A stretch of 64,000 nt of DNA from Lysinibacillus fusiformis (GTDB lineage Bacteria; Bacillota; Bacilli; Bacillales_A; Planococcaceae): assembly GCA_030027265.1 (NCBI GenBank), contig JASENG010000013.1, forward strand, positions 62,001 through 126,000, written 5' to 3'. Positions within the stretch are counted from its first letter, which is position 1, and the number at the start of each line of letters is the position of its first letter. The position numbers and the translations under genes are program-made. Under the pieces are notes generated by a model. The model was not told where the DNA came from and searched no databases. It was given only the letters and a program-made list of their open reading frames with translations. Positions 50,603-59,824 of the stretch are shown here, piece by piece.

Positions 50603-51460
50603 TTACTCCCAATCAGGGTAAAGATCTGTACGACGGTCTCTCCAAGTTGTAACCGAACCTTTTTCACGTACTTTTTCAAGCAGCTCAATATCAAGGTCAG
50701 CTGTAACTAACATATCGTTGTTAATTTCTCCTTCAGCTAAAAGACCTTTTGGAGGGAATGGGACATCGTTTGGCGTGATGATTGCAGCCTGCCCGAAATT
50801 GGCGCGCATAAAGTCAACGGTTGGTAATGCCCCAACTGTTCCTGTTAATACGACATATACCTGGTTTTCGATTGCGCGGGCATGGCTTGTGTAACGCACA
50901 CGGTGGAAGCCGTGGCGATCGTCCGTGCATGAAGGGCAGAAAATCACATCTGCCCCCTTTGCTTTTGCCATACGGACAATTTCAGGGAACTCGATATCAT
51001 AGCAAGTCAAAAGGGCAATTGTGCCTTTCTCCGTTTCAAATACTTCTAAGCCTTCACCAGGAGACATGTTCCATTCATGGACTTCCGTTGGTGTGATGTG
51101 AAGTTTCGCCTGAGTGCCAATGCGGCCATCCGGATAGAATAAATGCGCAGTATTACGCAGCTTGCCGTCAACCTTCACCACATGTGTACCGGCGATAATA
51201 TGGACATTGTATTTTTTAGCAAGCTGAGTGAACAATGCGCGGTATTGCTCGGTAAACGATGGAAGGTCATCAATTGTTAATGCTTTTCCACCTTCGCCTT
51301 TAATCGACAGCAATTGCGTTGTGAAAAACTCAGGAAATAAAATGAATTCTGTCTCAAACTCTAAAGCAGCCTTAATATAGTGTTCACTTTGATGGGCAAA
51401 ATCTTCAAATGATTCGATTGTGTGGAGATGATATTGAACAGCGGAAACTCGCAATTTCAT
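50603..51460 (-). CDS. Carbon-nitrogen hydrolase (nitrilase superfamily)
   Basis: A 285-residue hydrolase with the Glu-Lys-Cys triad: E44 (LFPEFF), K119 (AKLHITPTE) and C153 (LTCYDIEFPE). It acts on non-peptide C-N bonds; the substrate is not evident. The ATG at 51460 follows GAGGG by six bases; a TTG two codons upstream is less suitable. It is the first gene of a two-gene operon with the GNAT protein. Confidence 0.88.
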   Translation of the reverse strand: MKLRVSAVQYHLHTIESFEDFAHQSEHYIKAALEFETEFILFPEFFTTQLLSIKGEGGKALTIDDLPSFTEQYRALFTQLAKKYNVHIIAGTHVVKVDGKLRNTAHLFYPDGRIGTQAKLHITPTEVHEWNMSPGEGLEVFETEKGTIALLTCYDIEFPEIVRMAKAKGADVIFCPSCTDDRHGFHRVRYTSHARAIENQVYVVLTGTVGALPTVDFMRANFGQAAIITPNDVPFPPKGLLAEGEINNDMLVTADLDIELLEKVREKGSVTTWRDRRTDLYPDWE

Positions 51461-51495
51461 AGACAACCCTCTTTTTAAATTTATTTGATAGCTTT

Positions 51496-51524
51496 ATTAT
51501 AAAAAAATTTATCCCCAATGTATT
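51496..51524 (-). promoter_or_regulatory. Candidate promoter of the nitrilase-GNAT operon
   Basis: On the minus strand a perfect -10 TATAAT (51501-51496) is preceded 17 bp upstream by AATACA (51524-51519), a weak -35. Confidence 0.45.
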
Positions 51525-51569
51525 TCAATACGCATTAGAAAAATCCTCTTACAGGGTTATTGATATTTC

Positions 51570-51597
51570 GTATACAAAAGTATACAATCGTATACAA
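51570..51597 (+). promoter_or_regulatory. Triple GTATACAA operator-like array
   Basis: GTATACAA occurs at 51570, 51580 and 51590, exactly one helical turn apart, each centred on the palindrome GTATAC. The array ends directly at the AAGAGGTGA ribosome binding site of the next gene. The first copy can serve as a -10 (TATACA) 16 bp after TTACAG. This looks like a multimeric repressor site. Confidence 0.6.
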
Positions 51598-51610
51598 GAG
51601 GTGATTTTCA

Positions 51611-51913
51611 ATGGGAAACGAAATGAATGACCAAAGCCGTGAAGAGGAACTTAAGATTCAAAGATTGCGCCATGAACGACGAGGAAGAGGAACGCAGGGG
51701 GCGAAAACCTTCAGGCGAGGGAGAGCACTGGCATTCTATGAAAAGTTGATAGTGAGACGAGATACATTAAAGCAGCAATTGGAATCTCAAGAATTACAAT
51801 CTATTCAACAAGTAATAGCGGGAGAATTGAAGGCAACAGAAGCAATTATGAATGATTTTAAAGCAGCCTTTGAGTTGGATGAAATTTCTCAAGCTATGAG
51901 TGAGGAAGAGTAG
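51611..51913 (+). CDS. Small basic/helical protein upstream of an ABC exporter
   Basis: A 100-residue protein with an Arg-rich N-terminal half (RLRHERRGRGTQGAKTFRRG) and a long helical C-terminal half that could form a coiled coil. I do not recognise the family and see no clear helix-turn-helix. GAGGTGA precedes the ATG. It lies behind the GTATACAA array and 87 bp before the ABC genes, so a regulator or partner of the exporter is plausible, but this is inference. The codon structure and start support a real gene. Confidence 0.75.
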   Translation: MGNEMNDQSREEELKIQRLRHERRGRGTQGAKTFRRGRALAFYEKLIVRRDTLKQQLESQELQSIQQVIAGELKATEAIMNDFKAAFELDEISQAMSEEE

Positions 51914-52000
51914 CAAACAAAGTTCTTATAAAGAAAGAATTGATTTTTTTAGTTCAGGGAAATTTATTAATAAGCTATTTCAATAGAAAGAAGGTACTTC

Positions 52001-53740
52001 ATGCAAGCAGTATTATCTTTAAAGAAATACATAAAACCTTATATGGCATTTGCCATTATTGCGCCTTTAATGATGGTGCTGGAGGTTGCAATGGACTTGG
52101 TTCAACCGACTATCATGCAGCATATTATCGATAATGGGATTGCAGAAGATGACAGCTCCTATGTCATCAAAATGTTTGGGGTCATGATTTTATGTGCGGT
52201 CATGGGATTAATAGGCGGGATTGGCTGTTCCATTTATGCTTCAAAGACGGCCATCAACTTTTCGGCAGATATTCGGCAAGATTTATATGAAACGATAACC
52301 TATTTTTCAAATCGAAATAAAGACCATTTTACATTAGGAAAATTGATTACGAATATGACCAGTGATGTGGAAATGCTGCAAAGAGCACTAACGATGCTTC
52401 TAAAAATGTTTATTCGTGGACCATTTACGTTTATTGGAGCAATCGTCATTGTGTTTTTAACTGCGCGGGAGCTATTTCCGGTTTTACTAGTCGTAGTACC
52501 CATTCTGGCAGTTGCTATTTTCTTTTTCACAAGATTGTCTGGAAAGCTATTTTTAAAAGTACAAGAAGCAGTGGATGGAGTAAATACTAGAGTACAAGAG
52601 AATTTAGCAGGCATCCGCGTCATCAAGGCCTATAACCGTAAGAGGCATCAAATCGATCAATTTACAACGGTGAATGAAACTCTGATGAAACGCAACATTC
52701 ATGCCGATCAAATTATTGGGATTTTAATGCCTTTAACAGCCTTCGTTGTGAATATGGGGATTATCGGGGCCTTATGGATGGGTGCTTTCAAAGTAGAAAA
52801 TTCAACAATCGAAGTCGGGGTCATTTTAGCATTCATTAACTATTTAATGATGGTGATGGGCGGTTTAATGGGATCTTCTACTGTACTAATGCTCATTGCC
52901 CGAGCAGTTCCAAGTGCGAACCGCATTGTGGCTGTACTTGAGCAAAAGTCGGAAATTACTAATACAGAAAATCCTGTAGCTGCGCCAATTAAAGGTGAAG
53001 TTGAATTTGACCATGTTAGCTTTGCTTATAACAAAAATAACGAACCGGTATTAAAAAATATTTCTTTTAAAGCTAATCCAGGGGAAACAATTGGAGTCAT
53101 TGGAATGACCGGCAGCGGAAAATCATCTATTGTCAATTTAATTCCACGGATGTATGAAGCAGACCAAGGCGTTATCAAAATAGACGGCCGACCAATTCAT
53201 GACTATGATTTGCAAGTTCTCCGCGAGGCAATCGGTTTTACACCTCAAAAGGCAACGTTGTTTTCAAGAACAATCGAAGAAAATGTAAAATACGGGAACG
53301 AGGATGCTGCGCTTGAAGAATTAATCGAAGCATTGGAGTCTTCCTGTGCTTTGGAATTTGTGGAAAAACTCGAAAACAGAGAACAATATCGGGTTACTCA
53401 AGGTGCTACAAATCTTTCGGGTGGTCAAAAACAGCGGCTAGCAATGGCGCGGGCCTTAATTCGCAAGCCTGCCATCTTAATTTTAGATGATACGACATCT
53501 GCTGTAGATAGTATCTCGGAAAAAAGAATCCAAAAAGCCATTGAAGAGAATTACAAGGAAAGTACAAAGTTTATTGTCTCTTCCAAAATTTCTTCCATTC
53601 GTCATGCCGATAAGATTTTAGTTATGGATGATGGAGTAATTGTTGGGCAAGGGACCCATGAAGAACTGCTTGAAACAAATAAAATCTATCAGGAAATTGT
53701 TTCAACACAGTTAGTAAGAGGAGGGACTTTAAATGCATAA
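52001..53740 (+). CDS. Heterodimeric ABC exporter subunit with degenerate site (BmrC/YheI-like)
   Basis: A 579-residue half transporter with six N-terminal membrane helices and an ATPase domain: Walker A GMTGSGKSS (about residues 367-375), canonical signature LSGGQKQRLAMARAL, and Walker B LILDDTTSAVD in which the catalytic Glu is Asp. This is the pattern of the noncatalytic partner in heterodimeric multidrug exporters such as BmrCD. The start codon of its partner overlaps its last 8 bp. The drug or lipid substrate is unknown. Confidence 0.88.
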   Translation: MQAVLSLKKYIKPYMAFAIIAPLMMVLEVAMDLVQPTIMQHIIDNGIAEDDSSYVIKMFGVMILCAVMGLIGGIGCSIYASKTAINFSADIRQDLYETITYFSNRNKDHFTLGKLITNMTSDVEMLQRALTMLLKMFIRGPFTFIGAIVIVFLTARELFPVLLVVVPILAVAIFFFTRLSGKLFLKVQEAVDGVNTRVQENLAGIRVIKAYNRKRHQIDQFTTVNETLMKRNIHADQIIGILMPLTAFVVNMGIIGALWMGAFKVENSTIEVGVILAFINYLMMVMGGLMGSSTVLMLIARAVPSANRIVAVLEQKSEITNTENPVAAPIKGEVEFDHVSFAYNKNNEPVLKNISFKANPGETIGVIGMTGSGKSSIVNLIPRMYEADQGVIKIDGRPIHDYDLQVLREAIGFTPQKATLFSRTIEENVKYGNEDAALEELIEALESSCALEFVEKLENREQYRVTQGATNLSGGQKQRLAMARALIRKPAILILDDTTSAVDSISEKRIQKAIEENYKESTKFIVSSKISSIRHADKILVMDDGVIVGQGTHEELLETNKIYQEIVSTQLVRGGTLNA

Positions 53741-55553
53741 ACCGCAAGGAAGACCAGCCGGACCTCCTCCAATTGGCAGACATCCAGGCCCAAGATTTAA
53801 TGGACCTGCAGAAAAAGCAAAGAATCAAAAAGCTACTTTGAAACGAATTTGGTCGTATTTAAAAAATCAAAGAATAGGACTCATCAGCTCGATTTTCTTT
53901 GTAGTGGCGTCTACCCTTTTAAGCTTAGCCGGACCGTTATTTATAGGAATCATTATCGATGATTATATTCTCAAGTTCGATCTTGATGGAGCTATTCGAA
54001 TGATATTGGTGCTTGCGGGGATTTATATTGTGTCTGCTGTATTTACCTGGCTGCAAACCTTTATGATGATTCGAGTTTCGCAAAAAACGATTCGTCAACT
54101 TCGCCAGGATTTATTTGAAAAGTTTCAGTCCTTGCCGATCGCAATCTTTGATAAACGTCAGCAAGGCGATTTAATGAGCCGGATGACAAATGATATCGAA
54201 AATTTAAATGCAGCGGTTTCACAAAGTGTGATCCAAATTGTATCAACGGTTTTATCGGTGGCTGGTACAGGAATTGCCATGTTCTATTTAAATTGGGTAT
54301 TGGCCATTGTAACATTACTGGTTGTTCCGATAATTATTTGGTCGACAAAGCAAATTATAAAACGCAGCAGCAAAAACTTCTCTCAAAGACAAAGAGATCT
54401 TGGGAATCTAAATGGATTTGTTGAAGAGACGATTTCAAACGCCCATATTACGACTTTGTTTGGAAAAGAAGAGCAGACAGTTGCTCAATTTAAGGAAGCA
54501 AATGAAAAATTGCGCAACTCCGCGCTAAAAGCGGATATCACTTCAGGTTTCCTTGGCCCAATCAATAACTTTATTAATAACTTAGGAATTGGTTTAGTGA
54601 TTGGAGTAGGAGCGTTGCTTTCAATTGGCAATTTGGGAGTAAGTGTAGGGGTCATTGCGTCCTTTGTGACCTACACAAGACAATTCTTCCGACCTATCAA
54701 CCAATTATCGAATCTTTTCAATACATTCCAATCGGCCGTTGCCGGAGCTGAACGAGTATTTGAAATATTGGAAGAACAAAACGAAGTAGCCGATGTTCCA
54801 GAGGCAATTGTTAAAAATCGCTATGATGGGGATGTGGAGTTTCGGGATGTTGGATTTTATTACCAATCGGATAAGCCTGTTTTGCAGCATATTTCATTCC
54901 ATGCAAAAGCGGGTGAAACGATTGCACTTGTTGGTCCAACTGGTTCAGGGAAAACATCTGTTATACAGCTGCTGAACCGTTTTTATGATGCAGTGCACGG
55001 GGAAATTTTAATCGATGGCAATGATATTAAGCAGTACCGAATGGAAAATCTGCGCAATCATATCGGTGTTGTTTTACAGGATACGTATTTATTCTCTGGT
55101 ACGGTTCGTGACAACATCCGCTACGGAAAGTTGAATGCGGCGGATGAAGAGGTGGAGCGTGCTGCCAAGATTGCCTATGCACATAACTTTATTAAATACT
55201 TGCCTCAAGGCTATGAAACGATGCTAGTTTCTGGAGGCATGAATTTAAGTCAAGGCCAACGTCAGCTAATCGCCATTGCTCGGGCCATTTTGGAAGATCC
55301 GGATATTCTTATTTTGGATGAAGCAACATCCAGCGTTGACACTATGACAGAGGTGCATATCCAAAAAGGTTTAAACAATTTAATGCAAGGCCGTACTAGC
55401 TTTGTCATAGCCCATCGTTTAAAAACAATCGAGAATGCCGACCAAATTCTCGTTATCAAGGATGGGACTATATTAGAGCAAGGAAATCACGATTCCTTAA
55501 TGTTGAAAAATGGTTTATATGCATCTTTGCAGCATCAATTACAAGTACAGTAA
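53733..55553 (+). CDS. Heterodimeric ABC exporter subunit, catalytic (BmrD/YheH-like)
   Basis: A 606-residue half transporter with a Pro/Gly-rich N-terminus, six membrane helices and an ATPase domain: Walker A GPTGSGKTS, a noncanonical signature LSQGQRQLIAIARAI and Walker B LILDEATSSVDT with the catalytic Glu. Together with the upstream subunit this makes one active and one degenerate ATP site. It overlaps the upstream gene; GAGGAGGG precedes the ATG. A terminator follows. Confidence 0.88.
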   Translation: MHKPQGRPAGPPPIGRHPGPRFNGPAEKAKNQKATLKRIWSYLKNQRIGLISSIFFVVASTLLSLAGPLFIGIIIDDYILKFDLDGAIRMILVLAGIYIVSAVFTWLQTFMMIRVSQKTIRQLRQDLFEKFQSLPIAIFDKRQQGDLMSRMTNDIENLNAAVSQSVIQIVSTVLSVAGTGIAMFYLNWVLAIVTLLVVPIIIWSTKQIIKRSSKNFSQRQRDLGNLNGFVEETISNAHITTLFGKEEQTVAQFKEANEKLRNSALKADITSGFLGPINNFINNLGIGLVIGVGALLSIGNLGVSVGVIASFVTYTRQFFRPINQLSNLFNTFQSAVAGAERVFEILEEQNEVADVPEAIVKNRYDGDVEFRDVGFYYQSDKPVLQHISFHAKAGETIALVGPTGSGKTSVIQLLNRFYDAVHGEILIDGNDIKQYRMENLRNHIGVVLQDTYLFSGTVRDNIRYGKLNAADEEVERAAKIAYAHNFIKYLPQGYETMLVSGGMNLSQGQRQLIAIARAILEDPDILILDEATSSVDTMTEVHIQKGLNNLMQGRTSFVIAHRLKTIENADQILVIKDGTILEQGNHDSLMLKNGLYASLQHQLQVQ

Positions 55554-55601
55554 ATAGAAGTGAAAGTAACATGAAATATTAATTAGCAACATAAATATTC
55601 G

Positions 55602-55642
55602 GGACATGCTAAACATAAGTTTGTGTTAAGCGTGTCCTTTTT
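55602..55642 (+). terminator. Terminator after the ABC exporter genes
   Basis: GGACATGCTAAACAT (55602-55616) pairs with GTGTTAAGCGTGTCC (55623-55637), with wobble pairs and one mismatch, then TTTTT. Confidence 0.75.
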
Positions 55643-55686
55643 ACAGAGAAGAAAATAAACGATCTTATCTGCAAAACTTCAACTAA

Positions 55687-55716
55687 GGCTTATCGCTATT
55701 TTCTTTACGATAAGCC
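55687..55716 (+). repeat. Perfect 9-bp hairpin before cwlD
   Basis: GGCTTATCG (55687-55695) pairs with CGATAAGCC (55708-55716). No T-run follows. The rest of the 55643-55836 gap shows no other clear feature. Confidence 0.35.
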
Positions 55717-55836
55717 AGGTTTACGAATATGTTTTTCATGCCTATAACACTTTTTGGAAGTAAGAAAGTTCACGCATACTCGTCCTAATTTTTGCGTATA
55801 GTAGTGAAAAAGGTTGCGAAAAGGCGGTGTAATGGT

Positions 55837-56550
55837 TTGAAAAGATGGATTGCACTAGGGGTTATATTGTTAGGATGTTTGTGCCTTGTTGTTTATGAGA
55901 CAAGCGCATCAGATCGAAGCTTCTTTTTACCAGAGCCATTAGGAGGGGTTAAAATTGTCGTTGATGCTGGTCACGGCGGGGTTGATGGCGGGGCTTCATC
56001 CGGTGAGGTAATTGAAAAAGAAGTAACTCTTGCTATTGCACAAAAGGTTGAAAAACAATTAAAGCGTTTAGGGGCTACGGTTGTCATGACTCGTTCAACT
56101 GACGGTGATGTATTGGAAGAGCATGCGCCAAGCGAAGAGTTCTCAACATTAAGGGAACGAAAGAAGGAAGATATTTTCTTGCGCTCGAACCTTGTCCAAA
56201 AGAATGAACCTGATATTTTTGTGACGATTCATGCCAATGCGATTCCGGAAGAAAAATGGAGAGGGGCACAAGTATTTTATCATAAAGATGGACACCCAAA
56301 TAGTGAGCTATTAGCGAAATCAATTCAATCAACAATCAAGGAATCCTTGCAAAATACTGAGCGAGAAGCACTAGCCATTAAACAGGTGTATCTTTTAAAG
56401 AAAGCAGAAGTGCCGGCTGTATTAGTTGAGACAGGATTCTTGAGCAATAATGAGGAACGTGCATTGCTATCGAGTGAGGATTATCAAGAGAAGATGGCAG
56501 CTGCAATTGTTAGTGGCATTGAGAGCTATGTAAATCTGGAGTTTAAATAA
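55837..56550 (+). CDS. cwlD: Germination-specific N-acetylmuramoyl-L-alanine amidase CwlD
   Basis: A 237-residue zinc amidase needed for muramic-delta-lactam in spore cortex. An N-terminal hydrophobic anchor (residues 4-20) precedes the Amidase_3 domain: H46 (DAGHGG), E60 (VIEKEVTL), H132 (VTIHANAIP) and the catalytic E198 (LVETGFLSN). The TTG at 55837 follows AAGGCGGTG by 7 bp; upstream in-frame starts (55792, 55804) lack a site. In Bacillus cwlD lies next to salA and gerD. Confidence 0.9.
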   Translation: MKRWIALGVILLGCLCLVVYETSASDRSFFLPEPLGGVKIVVDAGHGGVDGGASSGEVIEKEVTLAIAQKVEKQLKRLGATVVMTRSTDGDVLEEHAPSEEFSTLRERKKEDIFLRSNLVQKNEPDIFVTIHANAIPEEKWRGAQVFYHKDGHPNSELLAKSIQSTIKESLQNTEREALAIKQVYLLKKAEVPAVLVETGFLSNNEERALLSSEDYQEKMAAAIVSGIESYVNLEFK

Positions 56551-56627
56551 TGAATACAATTATTATGTATAAGGACATGCAAATGGCTATACCAATACAT
56601 AATGATTCGTTTTAAGGAATTGTTTGG

Positions 56628-56681
56628 GGACTAGGTCCATAAACAATTTTGAATATGGATAATTGTATATGGACCTGGTCC
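56628..56681 (+). repeat. Long inverted repeat containing GGACCTGGTCC
   Basis: GGACTAGGTCCATA (56628-56641) pairs with TATGGACCTGGTCC (56668-56681), and ACAATT with AATTGT inside, giving a stem of about 20 bp with one mismatch. GGACCTGGTCC is itself a palindrome. GGACCTGGTC recurs at 61279-61288 in another intergenic gap. It lies just before the cwlD terminator. Confidence 0.6.
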
Positions 56682-56691
56682 GGCGAGAAAA

Positions 56692-56729
56692 GGAAATGCC
56701 TCAATTGAAAAAGAGGCATTTCCTTTTTT
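56692..56729 (+). terminator. Terminator after cwlD
   Basis: GGAAATGCCTC (56692-56702) pairs with GAGGCATTTCC (56713-56723) and runs into TTTTTT. Confidence 0.85.
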
Positions 56730-56864
56730 AATTTTATTAAGGGATTCCCAAGAAAATGTAAATTTTATTAACCTAATAATAATGTGTGTAAAAATATACC
56801 AAATCCGTCGTTTTTATCAAATTTATATGGTTGAATAGACTTAGTTCTATGAAGGAGGTTTGTT

Positions 56865-57977
56865 ATGGGGTACATCGAACTGATGGACATTTCAAAGTCA
56901 TACAACAAACAAAGTAATGTGTTAAATGGAATTGATTTGCAAATTGAAGAAGGTGAGTTTTTTGTTCTTGTCGGTCCTTCTGGTTCAGGGAAAAGTACAC
57001 TGCTTCGTATGATTGCGGGACTTGAAGAAATATCTGGAGGCACGCTGAAAATAAATGAAAAGGTCGTGAACCATCTGCCTCCCAAGGACCGTAATTTATC
57101 GATGGTTTTTCAAAATTATGCCTTATATCCGCACTTGACGGTTGAACAAAATATATTATTTGGTCTTCATGCAAAAAAAGTAGATAAACAAGTACAGAAG
57201 AAACGATTAGAAGAAACAGCAAAAATGATGGGGTTAAGTGAGCTGCTAAACCGGAAACCACGGGAGTTATCCGGTGGACAAAGACAGCGGGTGGCTCTAG
57301 CACGCGCGGTTGTTAGTGAAGCTCCTCTTTGTCTGATGGACGAGCCATTATCCAATTTAGATGCAAAGCTGCGTGCCAATATGCGAATTGAAATTCGCCG
57401 GCTCCAAAAAAAGCTCGGGCTAACAATGGTCTATGTAACACATGACCAGGTAGAAGCTATGACTATGGGCGATCGCATTATGGTATTAAACGATGGCATT
57501 ATTCAACAAGTTGGAGAACCAATTGAACTATATAACAAGCCTGCAAATTTATTTGTAGCAACTTTTATCGGTTCTCCAAAAATGAATTTAGGTAAGGCCA
57601 AAATAAAAAATGACCAACTCATTATAGAAGATGCTTTGACAATTCCGTTCGAAAAAATGGACGTGCCCGAGAGTATTCAAAACCGCAAGTTAGTGATTGG
57701 ACTTCGTGCCGAACATATGCCTCATGGAAATGAAACTCAACAAGTTCAACATGTAGAAATTGTGAATGTTGAACACTTAGGAAATGAAACCTTAGTTTCT
57801 TTTGAGATTGGAACTGAACTATGGACAGCGAAATGGCTGGGGCAATGGTTAATTCAAGTCGGGGATAGGGTGCCGGTACATATATCTGTAGAAAATATGT
57901 GTTTCTTTGATGCAGAAACAGGAGACTTAATCAAAGCTGCCGCATTCACTCGAAAACAAGAGGTTGTGTTGAGATGA
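56865..57977 (+). CDS. ugpC: Sugar/glycerol-phosphate ABC transporter ATPase
   Basis: A 370-residue CUT1-type ATPase: Walker [10 protein letters not shown] (about residues 36-44), signature [15 protein letters not shown], Walker [15 protein letters not shown], and a C-terminal OB/TOBE domain of about 120 residues. With the next three genes it forms a complete importer. GAAGGAGG precedes the ATG. The stop overlaps the first permease (ATGA). The substrate is judged from the binding protein. Confidence 0.88.
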   Translation: MGYIELMDISKSYNKQSNVLNGIDLQIEEGEFFVLVGPSGSGKSTLLRMIAGLEEISGGTLKINEKVVNHLPPKDRNLSMVFQNYALYPHLTVEQNILFGLHAKKVDKQVQKKRLEETAKMMGLSELLNRKPRELSGGQRQRVALARAVVSEAPLCLMDEPLSNLDAKLRANMRIEIRRLQKKLGLTMVYVTHDQVEAMTMGDRIMVLNDGIIQQVGEPIELYNKPANLFVATFIGSPKMNLGKAKIKNDQLIIEDALTIPFEKMDVPESIQNRKLVIGLRAEHMPHGNETQQVQHVEIVNVEHLGNETLVSFEIGTELWTAKWLGQWLIQVGDRVPVHISVENMCFFDAETGDLIKAAAFTRKQEVVLR

Positions 57978-58921
57978 GCATGAGTAATCCAATGATCGAA
58001 TCGTCGCAAGAATTCCATGAGATTAATTATGAAAATGTGAAAAAAAAGCAACGAGCAAAGACGTTTACAAAAGGAATGGTTTTCCTTTTACCTTCCATAG
58101 TATTGTTTGGAACATTTTTATTTTATCCCTTGTTCAAAACAATGTATCTAAGCTTCTTCTTAACAAATGCACGTGGGGAAACTACCGTTTATGTAGGCTT
58201 GCAAAACTATATTGAAATGTTTACTTCCCCTATTTTCCATCAAAGTATGAAGTCAACGTTTTTATTTGTCCTTTATACTGTGCCAACAACCATAATTATC
58301 GCTCTATCATTAGCTGTTATAGCGAATGAAAAATTAAAAGGAATCGGATTTTTTAGAACCATTTTTTCATCAACAATGGGGATTTCAGTAGCAGCTGCTT
58401 CTGTTTTTTGGCTATATATGTTCCATCCATCAATCGGATTTCTAAATCGAATCCTTGAATTATTCGGGGTGGAATCGATTGGTTGGCTGACAGACCCCAA
58501 ATGGGCTTTATTAGCGGTTGCAGTAACAACTATTTGGATGAATCTCGGATTTACCTTCTTAGTATTGCTGGGAGGATTACAATCTATTGATTCCTATTTA
58601 TATGAAAGTGCAGATATTGATGGGGCGGGCTACTTCTATAAATTAAGAAGAATAACGATTCCGATGTTATCTCCAACACTGTTTTTTGTTATTACAGTTA
58701 CAATCATCAATGCCTTTCAAACCTTTGGACAGATCGATATTTTAACGCAAGGCGGACCACAAAATTCAACGAACTTAATCGTTTATTCGATTTATCGCGA
58801 GGCTTTTTCAAACTATCAATTTGGTACTGCGAGTGCTCAAGCAATCGTTCTATTCACTATCATTCTTATTATGACAATTATTCAATTTAAAATTGGCGAA
58901 AGGAAGGTTCATTATCAATGA
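57974..58921 (+). CDS. ugpA: ABC transporter permease, UgpA-like
   Basis: A 315-residue permease with six membrane helices and the EAA-type loop [20 protein letters not shown] near residues 215-234. The ATG lies in an ATGA overlap with ugpC, and its end overlaps the next gene in the same way. It forms the heterodimeric channel with the UgpE-like protein. Confidence 0.86.
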   Translation: MSMSNPMIESSQEFHEINYENVKKKQRAKTFTKGMVFLLPSIVLFGTFLFYPLFKTMYLSFFLTNARGETTVYVGLQNYIEMFTSPIFHQSMKSTFLFVLYTVPTTIIIALSLAVIANEKLKGIGFFRTIFSSTMGISVAAASVFWLYMFHPSIGFLNRILELFGVESIGWLTDPKWALLAVAVTTIWMNLGFTFLVLLGGLQSIDSYLYESADIDGAGYFYKLRRITIPMLSPTLFFVITVTIINAFQTFGQIDILTQGGPQNSTNLIVYSIYREAFSNYQFGTASAQAIVLFTIILIMTIIQFKIGERKVHYQ

Positions 58922-59733
58922 CCATGCCAATCAGCAAAAAGGTCCTTTTCTATTTTTTATTATCAATCTCGGCACTTATCGTTTTTGCTCCAGCATTAAT
59001 GGCGTTTGCCATGAGCTTTATGGATAACAAGGATATTATGACGGGCAGCTTGCCGCAATCTTTATCCTTTGATAACTATGTCAAAGCTTTTGAGCAGTTT
59101 CCGTTATTAAAATACCTGTTTAATAGCTTGATCGTTTCGGTTGTAATAACAATCGGCCAGTTAGTTTTATCAAGCTTGGCTGCTTATGCCTTTGTTTTCC
59201 TGGAATTCAAGGGAAGAGATCTATTGTTCTTTCTATTTATCGCAACAATGATGGTGCCCTTTGAAGCATCGATTATTCCTAATTTTCATATTATCCGTGA
59301 TTTAAATTGGATTGATCAATACCCAGGGTTAACGGTTCCATTTTTTGCAACAGCCTTTGGAACATTCTTGCTTCGACAAAACTTTAAGCAAATTCCAAAA
59401 GAGTTAAGAGAAGCAAGCCAAATCGTTGGAATGGGCGATTTGAAATTTTATATAAAGGTTGTTTTGCCGGTTGCTAAAACGAGTCTGGTAACGCTAGGTG
59501 CTTACGGGTTTTTAACATCTTGGAATATGTATCTATGGCCATTGCTTTCAACAACAAATGACACAGTTAGAACTGTACAAATCGGTTTGAAACAATTACA
59601 AACTCAGGAGCAATTAAATGACTGGGGCGTCATTATGTCCGGTGCCATTATCGTCATCATACCAACGTTGATTTTATTGTTCCTTGGCCAAAAGCAATTA
59701 CAAAAGGGCCTTACTGAAGGGGCTATTAAGTAA
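58918..59733 (+). CDS. ugpE: ABC transporter permease, UgpE-like
   Basis: A 271-residue permease with six helices and the coupling loop REASQIVGMGDLKFYIKVVL around residues 163-182. ATGA overlap with ugpA; GAAAGGAAGG lies upstream. Second permease of the CUT1 importer. Confidence 0.86.
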   Translation: MTMPISKKVLFYFLLSISALIVFAPALMAFAMSFMDNKDIMTGSLPQSLSFDNYVKAFEQFPLLKYLFNSLIVSVVITIGQLVLSSLAAYAFVFLEFKGRDLLFFLFIATMMVPFEASIIPNFHIIRDLNWIDQYPGLTVPFFATAFGTFLLRQNFKQIPKELREASQIVGMGDLKFYIKVVLPVAKTSLVTLGAYGFLTSWNMYLWPLLSTTNDTVRTVQIGLKQLQTQEQLNDWGVIMSGAIIVIIPTLILLFLGQKQLQKGLTEGAIK

Positions 59734-59824
59734 AAAGTTTTTAAAAGCAATATTTGAAAATGGTTTATCCCTTTTGATCATCAAAAGGATAAATAGATAA
59801 ATGAGAATTAAAAGGAGTAGGAAA

